Shown: positions 8,672 to 16,205 of the stretch, in pieces
Position numbering within the stretch: position 1 is the stretch's first letter
Layout of the letters: each line of letters opens with the position of its first letter
Program-made: the position numbers and the translations under genes
The notes under the pieces: generated by a model
Databases searched by the model: none
What the model was told of the DNA's origin: nothing
What the model saw: the letters and a program-made list of their open reading frames with translations, nothing else
NCBI GenBank assembly: GCA_035550655.1
Contig: DASZOU010000013.1
Span: 1-64,000, forward strand
Source: DASZTV01 sp035550655
Lineage (GTDB): Bacteria; Actinomycetota; Actinomycetes; JAFAQI01
DNA length: 64,000 nt
Reading direction: 5' to 3'

Positions 8672-9196
8672 GACCGGCGAGGTTAGTCGATGCGGCGTCA
8701 GCGGCTCTGAGGTTCCCGGCCTTGCCTTCTCGGGCCTGCCTTCGGCTGCGGCCCGGCAAACCCAAAAGGCGCTGAAACCAGGGCGGCGGCTTGGCGCCCT
8801 GCTTGGCTTGCTCTGCTCCGTTGCGTTGAGTTGTGGGTTTGACGAGTCGGGTGGGCTGTGGATTGTGGGTTTGACGTGCCAAAAGCAGCCGAATCGGCAC
8901 GTCAAACCCACAAACCGACGCACGATCGCCAGCGGGAGCGGAACCAGCCACCTAACAGCCAAGTCAACGCAACGGAGCAACGGAACCCAAGCGGGAAGCC
9001 AAGCCACCTCCCGGTCGTAGCGCTTTGGCTCTTCGGGCCGCGGCCGAAGGCGAGGCCCGATAGAAACCCTGAGCGCCCGGAGCCGAAGGCCGGGCCCGAG
9101 AAAGACCCAGCGGCCGCGGCCGAAGGCCAGGATCGACACCCCGCCCGGTCCGAAACCCGCCGGAAGCCGTCCCACCCAACTCGTAGGGTCGAGGCC
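8672..9196. repeat. non-coding island of inverted and tandem repeats between leuB and an EamA gene
   Basis: About 525 bases without a credible gene. TGCTCCGTTGCGTTGA at 8814-8829 returns as its exact reverse complement at 8964-8979. The block TCGGGCCTGCC...GCGGCCC at 8730-8754 returns inverted, with small changes, at 9035-9060. Further direct copies of the GCCGAAGGC core follow near 9080 and 9118-9128. The long open frames across the island consist of repeat translation (Arg/Pro/Ala-rich) and have no domain. It looks like a non-autonomous intergenic repeat element or two head-to-head copies of one. It separates the divergent leuB and EamA genes. Confidence 0.75.
8863..8913. repeat. 18-bp perfect palindrome at the centre of the repeat island
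   Basis: GTGGGTTTGACGTGCC at 8865-8880 is followed after a 15-nt spacer by its exact reverse complement at 8896-8911; two more A-T pairs extend the helix to 18 bp. Part of the left arm (TTGTGGGTTTGACG) is also present as a direct copy at about 8831-8844. No T-tract follows on either strand, and the genes on both sides point away from it, so it is not an ordinary terminator. A transposon-end-like, cruciform or operator role is open. Confidence 0.85.
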
Positions 9197-10102
9197 GTGA
9201 CGCGGCGCGGCTGGGTGCTGTTCGTATCGATGTGCTTGATCTGGGGCCTTCCTTACCTGCTGATCCGGATCGCCGTCCGCGACCTGAGCCCGGCGGACCT
9301 CGTCTTCGCTCGTACGGCGATCGGCGCGGTGCTGCTGGTGCCGATCGCGGCCTGGCGCGGCGTGCTCGGAGGGCTGCGCGGGCATTGGCGGTGGGTCATC
9401 GCCTACACCGGCGTCGAGCTCACCATCCCGTGGCTGTTGCTCTCGAGCGCGGAGGAGCACCTCACCAGCTCGTTCGCGGGCTTGCTCGTCGCCGCGGTTC
9501 CCCTTGTGGGGATCGCCGTCACTCGGCTGCTGGGTCTGGCAGAGGAGATGACGACCCGGCGGTGGGTCGGACTGCTCGTCGGTATCGGGGGCGTCGCGTC
9601 GCTCGTCGGCCTGCAAGTCGGCACCGTCGACATGGCGGCGGTCGCCCAGATCGCGTTCGTGGCCGTCGGGTACGCGGTCGGGCCGCTGATCCTCACTCAT
9701 CGGCTCGGGGAAGCACCTGGTCTTGCCGTCGTCGCGGCATCGCTCGGCATCACCGCGCTCGTCTACGCGCCGATCGCGATCGCCCGGCCGCCGAACCACC
9801 TGAGTGGCGAGGTGATCTGGTCGGTGGCCGGGCTCGCGGTGATCTGCACCGCCTTGGCCTTCGTCGTCTTCTTCTGGCTCATCGCGGAAGTGGGTCCGAC
9901 CCGGGCAACCGTGATCACCTACGTGAACCCCGCGGTGGCGATCGCCCTCGGCGTCGCGGTGTTGGGCGAGCACCTCACCCGCGGCATGATCGTCGGCTTC
10001 CCGCTCGTCCTGATCGGTTCGTACTTCGCGACTGCCCGCAAACCGGGCGAACCGGGTACCGAGTCAATCGTGGTCGAGGACGCGATCGTCAGCCCCGGCT
10101 GA
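9197..10102 (+). CDS. EamA family (DMT) transporter
   Basis: 301-residue integral membrane protein of the drug/metabolite transporter superfamily, with about ten hydrophobic segments arranged as two EamA repeats (first about residues 5-135, second about 150-285). The C-terminal repeat has the usual TRATVITYVNPAVAIALGVAVLGE signature region. Substrate unknown; relatives export metabolites or amino acids. The GTG at 9197 is preceded by TAGGGT at 9184-9189 (7 nt), consistent with leaderless expression. The longer upstream frame is translation of the repeat island and is rejected. It is followed by two response regulators on the same strand, 16 nt to the first. Confidence 0.88.
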   Translation: MTRRGWVLFVSMCLIWGLPYLLIRIAVRDLSPADLVFARTAIGAVLLVPIAAWRGVLGGLRGHWRWVIAYTGVELTIPWLLLSSAEEHLTSSFAGLLVAAVPLVGIAVTRLLGLAEEMTTRRWVGLLVGIGGVASLVGLQVGTVDMAAVAQIAFVAVGYAVGPLILTHRLGEAPGLAVVAASLGITALVYAPIAIARPPNHLSGEVIWSVAGLAVICTALAFVVFFWLIAEVGPTRATVITYVNPAVAIALGVAVLGEHLTRGMIVGFPLVLIGSYFATARKPGEPGTESIVVEDAIVSPG

Positions 10103-10118
10103 TACCTACACTCGCCGT

Positions 10119-10505
10119 GTGCGATCGGAGCGGAAGCTTCGGGTGCTCGTCATCGACGACGATGCGCCGACTCGCGCGCTGATCGAGGACCTGCTCGGGG
10201 ACGAGGGCTTCGAGGTCGACTGCATCGCGCACGCCACCGAGGCGCTGGCCGCAATCGAACAGCGGCCACCCGATGTGATCCTGCTCGACATCATGATGCC
10301 GGAGATCAGTGGCTTCGACTTGATGACCGAGATCCGCGGCCAGGCCGACGTGCCGATCATCTTCCTGTCCGCCAAGGGCGGCGAAGCCGACCGCGTCCGA
10401 GGCCTTCGCCTCGGCGCGGACGACTACGTCGTGAAGCCGTTCAGCAACGACGAGCTGGTGCAGCGGGTGCGCGCGCTCGGCAGCCGCCGCGTCAAGCGCG
10501 GTTGA
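10119..10505 (+). CDS. stand-alone receiver-domain response regulator
   Basis: 128-residue single-domain CheY-like protein. The acidic pocket (IDDD at 12-15), phospho-acceptor Asp57 in VILLDIMMP, Ser84 in FLSAK and Lys106 in VVKPF are all present, so it should be phosphorylatable. No DNA-binding domain follows; the protein stops soon after the point where an OmpR linker would begin. In an ungapped hand alignment it matches the receiver of the next gene at 76 of the first 110 residues, so it is probably a recent tandem copy that lacks or lost its output domain. The GTG at 10119 has TACACT at 10107-10112, 6 nt upstream. No histidine kinase is adjacent. Confidence 0.9.
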   Translation: MRSERKLRVLVIDDDAPTRALIEDLLGDEGFEVDCIAHATEALAAIEQRPPDVILLDIMMPEISGFDLMTEIRGQADVPIIFLSAKGGEADRVRGLRLGADDYVVKPFSNDELVQRVRALGSRRVKRG

Positions 10506-10587
10506 TCGCGCGCACCACCACTGGGTGCAGCTTTGTCATGACCCGGGCCGGATCGGCCTCCCGCGGGGCGCTCCGTAGGATTCCCGT

Positions 10588-11286
10588 GTGCGGACGAGGC
10601 GGCAGCTGCACGTCCTCGTGGTGGACGACGATGCCGCGATCCGCGACCTGCTCGAGGCACTGTTGCGTGACGAAGGCTTCGTCGTCGAAGCCGCCGGAGA
10701 CCCGCGTAGCGCACTGGACGCGATTGCCAACCGCAAACCCGACGTGATCTTGCTCGACATCATGATGCCGGAGATGAGCGGCTTCGACCTGATGACGGAG
10801 ATCCGCAGGAGCTCCGACGTCCCCATCATCTTCCTGTCCGCCCGTAGCGGCGAGACCGACCGTGTCCTCGGGCTGCGAATGGGCGCCGACGACTACGTCG
10901 TCAAACCCTTCAGCGGGGCTGAGCTGGTCGCCCGTATCTATGCGCTCATGCGCAGGCGGGGGGACGGTGCGGCCACGGCACCCGCGAGACTGCGCTTCGG
11001 ACCGCTCACGGTGGACCTCGGCGCGCGAGAGGTTTCGCTCAACGGGGCTGTCATCGACACCACCGCCAAGGAGTTCGACCTGCTCGCACTGCTCGCCGCG
11101 TCGCCTCGGCGGGTCTTCAGCCGCGAACAGCTGCTTGACCGAGTGTGGGGCTCCTCCTCGAAGTGGCAGGACCCGTCGACCGTCACCGAGCACGTACGTC
11201 GGCTGCGAACCAAGATCGAATCCGATCCGCGCAACCCCCGCTTCCTCCAGACCGTACGAGGCGTCGGCTACCGCTTCGAGGGATGA
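10588..11286 (+). CDS. OmpR/PhoB-family response regulator
   Basis: 232-residue DNA-binding response regulator. The receiver domain spans about 8-120 (Asp57 phospho site, Lys106) and the C-terminal winged helix about 135-230, with the recognition-helix region STVTEHVRRLRTKIE and the end TVRGVGYRFEG typical of OmpR. Its partner kinase is not in the neighbourhood. It lies between a truncated paralogue and a cluster of exported proteins, whose upstream region carries a direct repeat that could be its target. The GTG at 10588 is preceded by TAGGAT at 10576-10581 (6 nt) with no Shine-Dalgarno, again a likely leaderless start. Confidence 0.93.
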   Translation: MRTRRQLHVLVVDDDAAIRDLLEALLRDEGFVVEAAGDPRSALDAIANRKPDVILLDIMMPEMSGFDLMTEIRRSSDVPIIFLSARSGETDRVLGLRMGADDYVVKPFSGAELVARIYALMRRRGDGAATAPARLRFGPLTVDLGAREVSLNGAVIDTTAKEFDLLALLAASPRRVFSREQLLDRVWGSSSKWQDPSTVTEHVRRLRTKIESDPRNPRFLQTVRGVGYRFEG

Positions 11287-11371
11287 TCCCGCATCGGCCT
11301 CGGACCGCCCCAAGTTGAGCCGAAGTGCCCGGAGTTGTCCAAATGTTGTGAATCCGTGGCTTGAGCGTTGT

Positions 11372-11408
11372 GCCCCATTAGCGAGGGTTGACCCCGTTGC
11401 CCCATTAG
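11372..11408 (+). promoter_or_regulatory. direct repeat GCCCCATTAG upstream of the exported-protein operon
   Basis: GCCCCATTAG occurs at 11372-11381 and again at 11399-11408, 27 bp apart, each preceded by GTTG or GTTGT. The second copy continues into GGGG, so it forms the palindrome CCCCATTAGGGG. The pair lies 58-94 bp before the ATG at 11466, in the only long spacer of this block. Direct repeats are the usual target form of OmpR-family regulators, and one is encoded immediately upstream; the link is an inference. Confidence 0.4.
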
Positions 11409-11465
11409 GGGCGAAACGCGGCGTCGAAGGACGGCGCCACGGGATCCTCGAGAGGGAGCCAGCAA

Positions 11466-11921
11466 ATGCGCAAGATCAACAACAAGAAGAAGGCCGCGGC
11501 GGTCCTGGCAACCGGCGCGATGGTGGTCACCGGTGGGGGCGTCGCCTTCGCCTACTGGACCCAGAATGGCTCGGGTGCGGGAACCGCCGCGAGCGGCACC
11601 ACGACGGCGGTAACGGTCGTGCAGACCGCCACCACCTCGAACCTGTACCCGGGTGGCCAGGTCGCGCTGAGCGGCACCTTCAACAACCCGAACTCCGGCT
11701 CCGTGCGGGTCGGCACGGTGACCGCCACTGTCGGAACGCTGCCGAGCGGCTGTGTCGCGGCTGACTTCACCATCGTCGGCACTGCTGCCGTCAACGCCGA
11801 GATCCCGGCCGGTTCGAGCGTCGGCAGCTGGTCCGGCATCACGCTGAAGATGAACGACACCGCAGTCAGCCAGGACGCGTGCAAAGCCCAGACCATCCCG
11901 GTCACCTACTCCGTCAGCTGA
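11466..11921 (+). CDS. exported protein with alternate (SipW-type) signal region, family member 1
   Basis: 151 residues. A basic N-terminus (MRKINNKKK), a hydrophobic stretch and then GGGVAFAYWTQNGSGAG resemble the alternate signal peptides of SipW-processed proteins such as TasA/camelysin relatives. The mature part is Thr/Gly/Val-rich and probably beta-sandwich, with LYPGGQ near 60-64 and two cysteines (Cys96, Cys139 in SQDACK) that probably form a disulfide. The same pattern is seen in the next two genes. A good ribosome-binding site (GAGGGAG) precedes the ATG. It is first gene of a four-gene plus-strand operon. No signal peptidase gene is adjacent. Function unknown; a surface or matrix protein is my best reading. 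Confidence 0.75.
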   Translation: MRKINNKKKAAAVLATGAMVVTGGGVAFAYWTQNGSGAGTAASGTTTAVTVVQTATTSNLYPGGQVALSGTFNNPNSGSVRVGTVTATVGTLPSGCVAADFTIVGTAAVNAEIPAGSSVGSWSGITLKMNDTAVSQDACKAQTIPVTYSVS

Positions 11922-11967
11922 CAGCGCCCTTGACCAGCTGACTCCCTCCCAAGCGAAGAGGACGGCA

Positions 11968-12558
11968 ATGACTGCTGCACCGCTTCACGTCGAAGCCTCC
12001 GACGACGGCGATCGCCGTCACAGAGCGCTTTGGCTGTGGCTGTGCGTCATTGCCGTCCTCATCGCCGGCCTGTTGCTCGCGATTGCCCGCATCAGCGGAT
12101 GTTCGGGCGACGGGTGCGCAGCGAGGCGGCCCGCAGGCGGCGCGCCGAAGACCCAGGCGGGAGAAGGCGCGACGCGCGCCATCAAGGCGAACACACACGT
12201 GCTCGCCGGTGCTCCATCCGCCTCGATCGAGGTTTCGGGGGTGGACCCCGCCGAGCTCGCGCCAGGGATCACGAGCCCGTTGGTCGTCATCGTCACCAAC
12301 ACCGGCGCCTTGCGCGCACGGATTACCGCCGCAAGCGTTGCGGTCGGCGACGCATCGAGCCGCTGCACCGCGGCCGAAAGCATCCGTACGACGGCGTACG
12401 ACGCCTCGATCGCGGGGGCCGCGACGTACCTGCTCCCGCCGCATCGCACGGCTCGCATCCCGCTGTCGATCTCGATGCTCGACAGCGCTCGCAACCAAGA
12501 CGCCTGCAAGAACGCACGGTTTCCCCTGACGTTCCACGCGACCGCACAGCAAGGCTGA
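11968..12558 (+). CDS. membrane-anchored protein, family member 2
   Basis: 196 residues. A cytoplasmic N-terminus of about 20 residues is followed by a transmembrane helix (about 20-42, LWLWLCVIAVLIAGLLLAIA) and a linker with two cysteines (Cys45, Cys50). An external domain (about 75-196) follows. That domain has the same layout as its neighbours: SIEVSGVDPAELAPG, a VIVTNTG strand, Cys133 and the end motif NQDACKNARFPLTF with Cys180. Here the alternate signal motif is replaced by an uncleaved anchor, so it may tether the secreted members to the membrane. AGAGG precedes the ATG at 11968. No known family name is assigned. Confidence 0.7.
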   Translation: MTAAPLHVEASDDGDRRHRALWLWLCVIAVLIAGLLLAIARISGCSGDGCAARRPAGGAPKTQAGEGATRAIKANTHVLAGAPSASIEVSGVDPAELAPGITSPLVVIVTNTGALRARITAASVAVGDASSRCTAAESIRTTAYDASIAGAATYLLPPHRTARIPLSISMLDSARNQDACKNARFPLTFHATAQQG

Positions 12559-12565
12559 CCTGACT

Positions 12566-13030
12566 GTGCGCATAAACCGTGGCGGGCTCGTCGCAATCGC
12601 AGCGGCAATGGTCGGCATCGCGATTGGCGGGACTACTCACGCCTACTGGACGTCGCCCACGCCGGGCTCGGGCGCTGGAGCCACTGGCACGACGACGGTC
12701 GCCATCTCGGCGACCACGTCCGGCGTCTCCGGCCTGTATCCCGGCGCAAGTGTTCCGGTGGCGGTGACGGTCAAGAACAACAGCACAACAGCCGGAGTGA
12801 AGATCACCTCGCTGGTCCAATCCGGTGCCACCGTGATCCAGACTCCGGGGAAGGGCACGTGCAACGCCGGCGTCGTGTCCTTCACGGCGGGGACGCTTCC
12901 GTCCGGGACCCTCGCCGCCGGGCAGTCCACCACCGCTCCGGGAACAGTGCAGATGACCGCCGCCGCCGCGGACGGTTGCCAGGGCACCACCTTCGCCATC
13001 ACGTTGCTCGCCGGCGGGCGGACCTCGTGA
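12566..13030 (+). CDS. exported protein with alternate (SipW-type) signal region, family member 3
   Basis: 154 residues with N-terminus MRINRGGLVAIAAAMVGIAIGG followed by THAYWTSPTPGSGAG, the same AYWT...GSGAG junction as member 1. The domain repeats the pattern SGLYPGASVPVAVTVKNN, Cys99 and Cys138 (ADGCQ), ending in TFAITLL. It starts with GTG 7 nt after the previous stop and its TGA overlaps the next GTG (GTGA), so it belongs to the operon. Likely secreted or surface-attached; biochemical role unknown. Confidence 0.7.
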   Translation: MRINRGGLVAIAAAMVGIAIGGTTHAYWTSPTPGSGAGATGTTTVAISATTSGVSGLYPGASVPVAVTVKNNSTTAGVKITSLVQSGATVIQTPGKGTCNAGVVSFTAGTLPSGTLAAGQSTTAPGTVQMTAAAADGCQGTTFAITLLAGGRTS

Positions 13031-14331
13031 GGCGGCGCTTCTACATTTCTCTTCTCGTCGCGCTGGGCGCCGGCGTGGGGGGCGCCGTGGCCGCATTCGC
13101 GTTCTTCTCCACCTCCGCCACCACCGCACAGATGGCGTCCGCTTCCTACCTCACGCCGCCCGCGGTCGCGACCGCCACAGCTGCGAGCTCGACGACGGTC
13201 ACTGTTGCGGTGACCACGGGGACAACCGCGCCGGCGGCGACGGGCTACCTGGTCTACCCGCACAACTCGACATCCGGCCCGGCGTGCACCATCACCGGTG
13301 CGACCGGGACGTGCACCATCTCGGGCATCTCCGCCGGATCGACGACGTCGTACGACGTCTACAGCACCTTCGCTGCCTGGACGTCGGCCGCAGCCGCCGT
13401 CGTGACTGCGACCACACCGCCGGCGAAACCCACGGCAGTGACGCTGCTCGGCTCCGGTACGGGCCAGGCATACGTGAACGCCGGCAATATGTCCGCGGTC
13501 GAGATCGACGTGGCGCTGCCCGCCACGTCGACCACTGCCGACACGATCCACCTGACCGTGAGCGACGGGACGACGACCGTCACCCCGACCGTGAGGGCGG
13601 CCAGCGCGGGATCCGGCGTCGTCGCCTTCACCGGAGTGAACCTTTCGACTCTTGGCGACGGCGCACTGACATTGGCCTCGTGGTCGACCAATGCAGGCGG
13701 GTCCTCCGTCAACACCTCAGGCTCATCCTTCAAGGACGTGAGTGCGCCCGCACCGACGGTCACCACGCCGATCTCCACGTCAAGCACGCCCACCTTCACC
13801 GGCACAGGGGGCACCCGCAGCGCGGATGCGACGCACACTGCGGACGCCGGTTCAGTGACGGTGAAGGTCTACCTGGGCACCAACCAGGCCGGAAGCCCGG
13901 TACAGACGCTGACCGCGGTCGTCGGATCCGGCGGCGCCTGGTCGGTCGCGGCCAGCGGCGCACTGACCTCGGGCCAGCAGTACACGGTGGTCGCGTCGCA
14001 GTCGGACACGGCGGGCAACACCGGGTCCAGCAACCCGACGACGTTCACGGCCGGTCCGCTGCCCCCCGTCGCGCTGAAGCTGGTCAACACCTCGGGCGGC
14101 GACCTGAGCGCATCGGGGTACGTCGAGATGATCGATGCCAACGGAACCCCGGTCGCCAACACCACGGGCGCGACGATCACCGTCACCGTCTCCGGCGGTG
14201 CCCTCGGCGGGCACGCCACGGTTCACATCAAGTCGGGAGACACGCTCAGCGAGCAGTACACGGTGTACCTGCCGCTCGGCAACCCGATCTCCGCCACCGC
14301 TACGTACAACGGCCAGACCCTGCACACCTGA
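13027..14331 (+). CDS. large exported Thr/Ser-rich Ig-like repeat protein
   Basis: 434 residues. The N-terminal signal or anchor MRRRFYISLLVALGAGVGGA and following AAFAFFSTSATTA are followed by at least three Thr/Ser/Ala-rich beta domains. The first, about 40-130, resembles a fibronectin/Ig repeat with TSYDVYSTFAAW. The central one is introduced by DVSAPAPTVTTPISTSSTPTFTG, a common link before bacterial Ig-like domains, with SQSDTAGNTGSSN. The C-terminal domain is about 340-434. There is no LPxTG motif or C-terminal membrane helix, so it is released or held non-covalently. Last gene of the operon, starting inside the stop codon of the previous gene. It could be an adhesin or structural surface protein. 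Confidence 0.72.
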   Translation: MRRRFYISLLVALGAGVGGAVAAFAFFSTSATTAQMASASYLTPPAVATATAASSTTVTVAVTTGTTAPAATGYLVYPHNSTSGPACTITGATGTCTISGISAGSTTSYDVYSTFAAWTSAAAAVVTATTPPAKPTAVTLLGSGTGQAYVNAGNMSAVEIDVALPATSTTADTIHLTVSDGTTTVTPTVRAASAGSGVVAFTGVNLSTLGDGALTLASWSTNAGGSSVNTSGSSFKDVSAPAPTVTTPISTSSTPTFTGTGGTRSADATHTADAGSVTVKVYLGTNQAGSPVQTLTAVVGSGGAWSVAASGALTSGQQYTVVASQSDTAGNTGSSNPTTFTAGPLPPVALKLVNTSGGDLSASGYVEMIDANGTPVANTTGATITVTVSGGALGGHATVHIKSGDTLSEQYTVYLPLGNPISATATYNGQTLHT

Positions 14332-14367
14332 TGCTGGGTCTGGCCGTCGCGAGTAGCAGCGCGCGGA

Positions 14368-16059
14368 CTACGCGCGGTTGATCGCGCTCACCAGGGCGTA
14401 GAGCGACGCGGTCGTGATGCTGGGCGAGATCCCGCACCCCCACAGCACCTGACTGCCGACGGCGACCTCGAGGTAGGCGGCGGCCTGTGCCTCTTCGCCG
14501 GCACTGCGAGCGTGCTCGTGGTAGTCGAGCACCCTCGCGTCGACGTCGACCGTCGCGAGCGCGTGCACGAGTGCAGCGATCGGGCCGTTGCCCTCTCCCT
14601 TGACCTCGCGCTCGACGCCATCGATCGACACCGTCGCGGTGATGCGGTCCACATCCCCCGAGTCAATCGAGTAGTGGTGGAGCTGGAGCGGCGACGTCCG
14701 CTCGAGATAGGTCTCGCGGTACATCTGCCAGATCTTGTCGGGCGCGACCTCACCGCCCTCGTTGTCGCAAACGGTCTGCACGATCCGGGAGAACTCGATC
14801 TGCATCCGTCGCGGAATGTCGAGGTGGTGGTCGTACTTCATGACGTACGCCACCCCGCCCTTGCCGGACTGCGAGTTGACCCGGATAACTGCCTCGTAGC
14901 TGCGACCGACGTCCTTCGGGTCGATGGGCAGGTAAGGCACTCCCCAGGTGAAGTCGTCCACCGCGACACCGGCTTCGGCGGCGTCGCGCTCCAGCGCCTC
15001 GAAGCCCTTCTTGATGGCGTCCTGGTGGGAACCGCTGAACGCCGTGTAGACGAGGTCGCCGCCGTACGGATGACGCGGATGCACCGGCAGCTGGTTGCAG
15101 TACTCCACCGTGCGACGGATCTCGTCGATGTCGGAGAAGTCGATGCCAGGGTCCATCCCCTGGCTGAAGATGTTCAGCCCCAGCGTCACCAGGCACACGT
15201 TGCCGGTGCGCTCACCGTTGCCGAACAGGCAGCCCTCGACCCGGTCGGCCCCGGCCTGCACGCCCAGCTCCGCCGCCGCTACCGCTGTCCCGCGGTCATT
15301 GTGCGGATGCAGGCTCAGGATGATCGCGTCGCGACGGGTGACGTTGCGACCGAACCACTCGATCGAGTCGGCGTAGACGTTGGGAGTCGCCATCTCGACG
15401 GTGGCGGGGAGGTTCAGGACCACCTTGCGGTCGGCGCTCGGCTCCCAGACGTCCATGACGGCCTCGCACACCTCGACCGCGTAGTCCAGCTCGGTGCCGG
15501 TAAACGACTCCGGCGAGTACTGCCAGCGGACATCGGTACCCGACAGCAGCGACTCGGCGTACTTCTGGCACCACTGCGCGCCGCGGACCGCGATGTCCTT
15601 GATTCCGGCCTTGTCCAGCCCGAAGACGACCCGTCGCTGCAGCGTCGAGGTCGAGTTGTAGAGGTGGATCAACGCCGTGCCCTTGAAGCCGACGAGCGAC
15701 TCACACGAGCGTTCGATCAGCTCCTCACGCGCCTGGGTCAGGACCTGGATCGTGACGTTGTCCGGCACCAGGTCCTGCTCGACCAGCTGTCGGATGAAGT
15801 CGAAGTCGGTCTGGCTCGCGGCCGGGAATCCGACCTCGATCTCGTTGTAGCCGATGTCGACGAGCAGCTTGAACATCCGCATCTTGCGCTCGGCGTCCAT
15901 CGGGTCGATCAGCGCCTGGTTGCCGTCGCGGAGATCGACGCTGCACCACTGCGGAGGTGCGGCGATGACCTTGCTCGGCCAGGTGCGATCCGGCAGGTCG
16001 ACCGGGGCGAACGGCGTGTAGCGAGTGTGTTGTGGCATGCGAGCGATGTGCTCAGTCAT
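14368..16059 (-). CDS. leuA: 2-isopropylmalate synthase
   Basis: 563-residue enzyme that condenses acetyl-CoA and 2-ketoisovalerate, the committed step to leucine. It contains WCSVDLRDGNQALIDPMD (catalytic and metal site), SLHPHNDRGTAVAAAELG (metal histidines), GCLFGNGERTGNVCLVTL and the C-terminal allosteric domain (KGEGNGPIAALVHAL, GISPSITTASLYALVSA) where leucine binds. This is the long type-2 LeuA usual in actinobacteria. The ATG at 16059 is preceded by AGGTAGGAG. Upstream are a leucine-rich leader ORF and two hairpins, so synthesis is probably controlled by leucine supply in addition to feedback inhibition. It converges with the exported-protein operon. Confidence 0.96.
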   Translation of the reverse strand: MTEHIARMPQHTRYTPFAPVDLPDRTWPSKVIAAPPQWCSVDLRDGNQALIDPMDAERKMRMFKLLVDIGYNEIEVGFPAASQTDFDFIRQLVEQDLVPDNVTIQVLTQAREELIERSCESLVGFKGTALIHLYNSTSTLQRRVVFGLDKAGIKDIAVRGAQWCQKYAESLLSGTDVRWQYSPESFTGTELDYAVEVCEAVMDVWEPSADRKVVLNLPATVEMATPNVYADSIEWFGRNVTRRDAIILSLHPHNDRGTAVAAAELGVQAGADRVEGCLFGNGERTGNVCLVTLGLNIFSQGMDPGIDFSDIDEIRRTVEYCNQLPVHPRHPYGGDLVYTAFSGSHQDAIKKGFEALERDAAEAGVAVDDFTWGVPYLPIDPKDVGRSYEAVIRVNSQSGKGGVAYVMKYDHHLDIPRRMQIEFSRIVQTVCDNEGGEVAPDKIWQMYRETYLERTSPLQLHHYSIDSGDVDRITATVSIDGVEREVKGEGNGPIAALVHALATVDVDARVLDYHEHARSAGEEAQAAAYLEVAVGSQVLWGCGISPSITTASLYALVSAINRA

Positions 16060-16063
16060 GTGG

Positions 16064-16099
16064 GGTTTGCTCCTACCTAGTGGCTTCGGGTGGCAAACC
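16064..16099 (-). promoter_or_regulatory. Shine-Dalgarno-sequestering hairpin in front of leuA
   Basis: GGTTTGC (16099-16093) and GCAAACC (16070-16064) form a perfect 7-bp helix. Its loop and 3' base contain the leuA Shine-Dalgarno AGGTAGGAG, and the leuA ATG follows 4 nt after the helix. When folded it would block initiation. Together with the leader peptide upstream this suggests translational attenuation rather than termination; no T-tract is present. Confidence 0.55.
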
Positions 16100-16134
16100 G
16101 GCGCTGTCCTGGTGGCTTTCAGACCACGACGACT

Positions 16135-16171
16135 CCCGCAGCGGGGGGCCGGTGGTCGACCCCGCTACGGG
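16135..16171 (-). promoter_or_regulatory. 12-bp hairpin overlapping the stop of the leuA leader peptide
   Basis: CCCGTAGCGGGG (16171-16160) pairs with CCCCGCTGCGGG (16146-16135), 12 bp including one G-U. The TAG of the leader peptide is inside the left arm, so a ribosome on the last leader codons would melt it. This is the expected position of the first switch helix of an attenuator. Confidence 0.6.
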
Positions 16172-16197
16172 CGGCTAAGGAGCAGGAGCGCGTGCAT
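16165..16197 (-). CDS. leuA leader peptide
   Basis: A ten-codon ORF (ATG 16197-16195, TAG 16167-16165) encodes MHALLLLSRP with four consecutive leucine codons (CTC CTG CTC CTT). An in-frame GTG at 16209, overlapping the stop of the upstream gene, would add four residues. Such runs of regulatory codons are the hallmark of leader peptides, and leucine-codon leaders in front of leuA have been described in actinobacteria. It lies 138 nt upstream of leuA and ends in the left arm of a strong hairpin. Stalling when Leu-tRNA is scarce should favour leuA expression. Confidence 0.8.
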   Translation of the reverse strand: MHALLLLSRP

Positions 16198-16205
16198 CTC
16201 GTTGA

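Noticed and set aside
8865..8911. Bidirectional terminator
   Set aside because: No T-tract on either strand, and both flanking genes are transcribed away from it.
8672..9973. Long minus-strand extension of leuB and plus-strand extension of the EamA gene across the repeat island
   Set aside because: Both are translations of repeats or antisense of the neighbour, with no domain; GTG starts at 8671 and 9197 match family N-termini.
10119..10505. Pseudogene of a response regulator
   Set aside because: All active-site residues are intact and the frame closes normally, so a single-domain receiver is more likely than a decaying gene.
12859..14331. Single large ORF from 12859 covering two genes
   Set aside because: The part before 13027 is an out-of-phase reading of the preceding exported-protein gene; the GTG at 13027 overlapping its stop starts a proper signal sequence.
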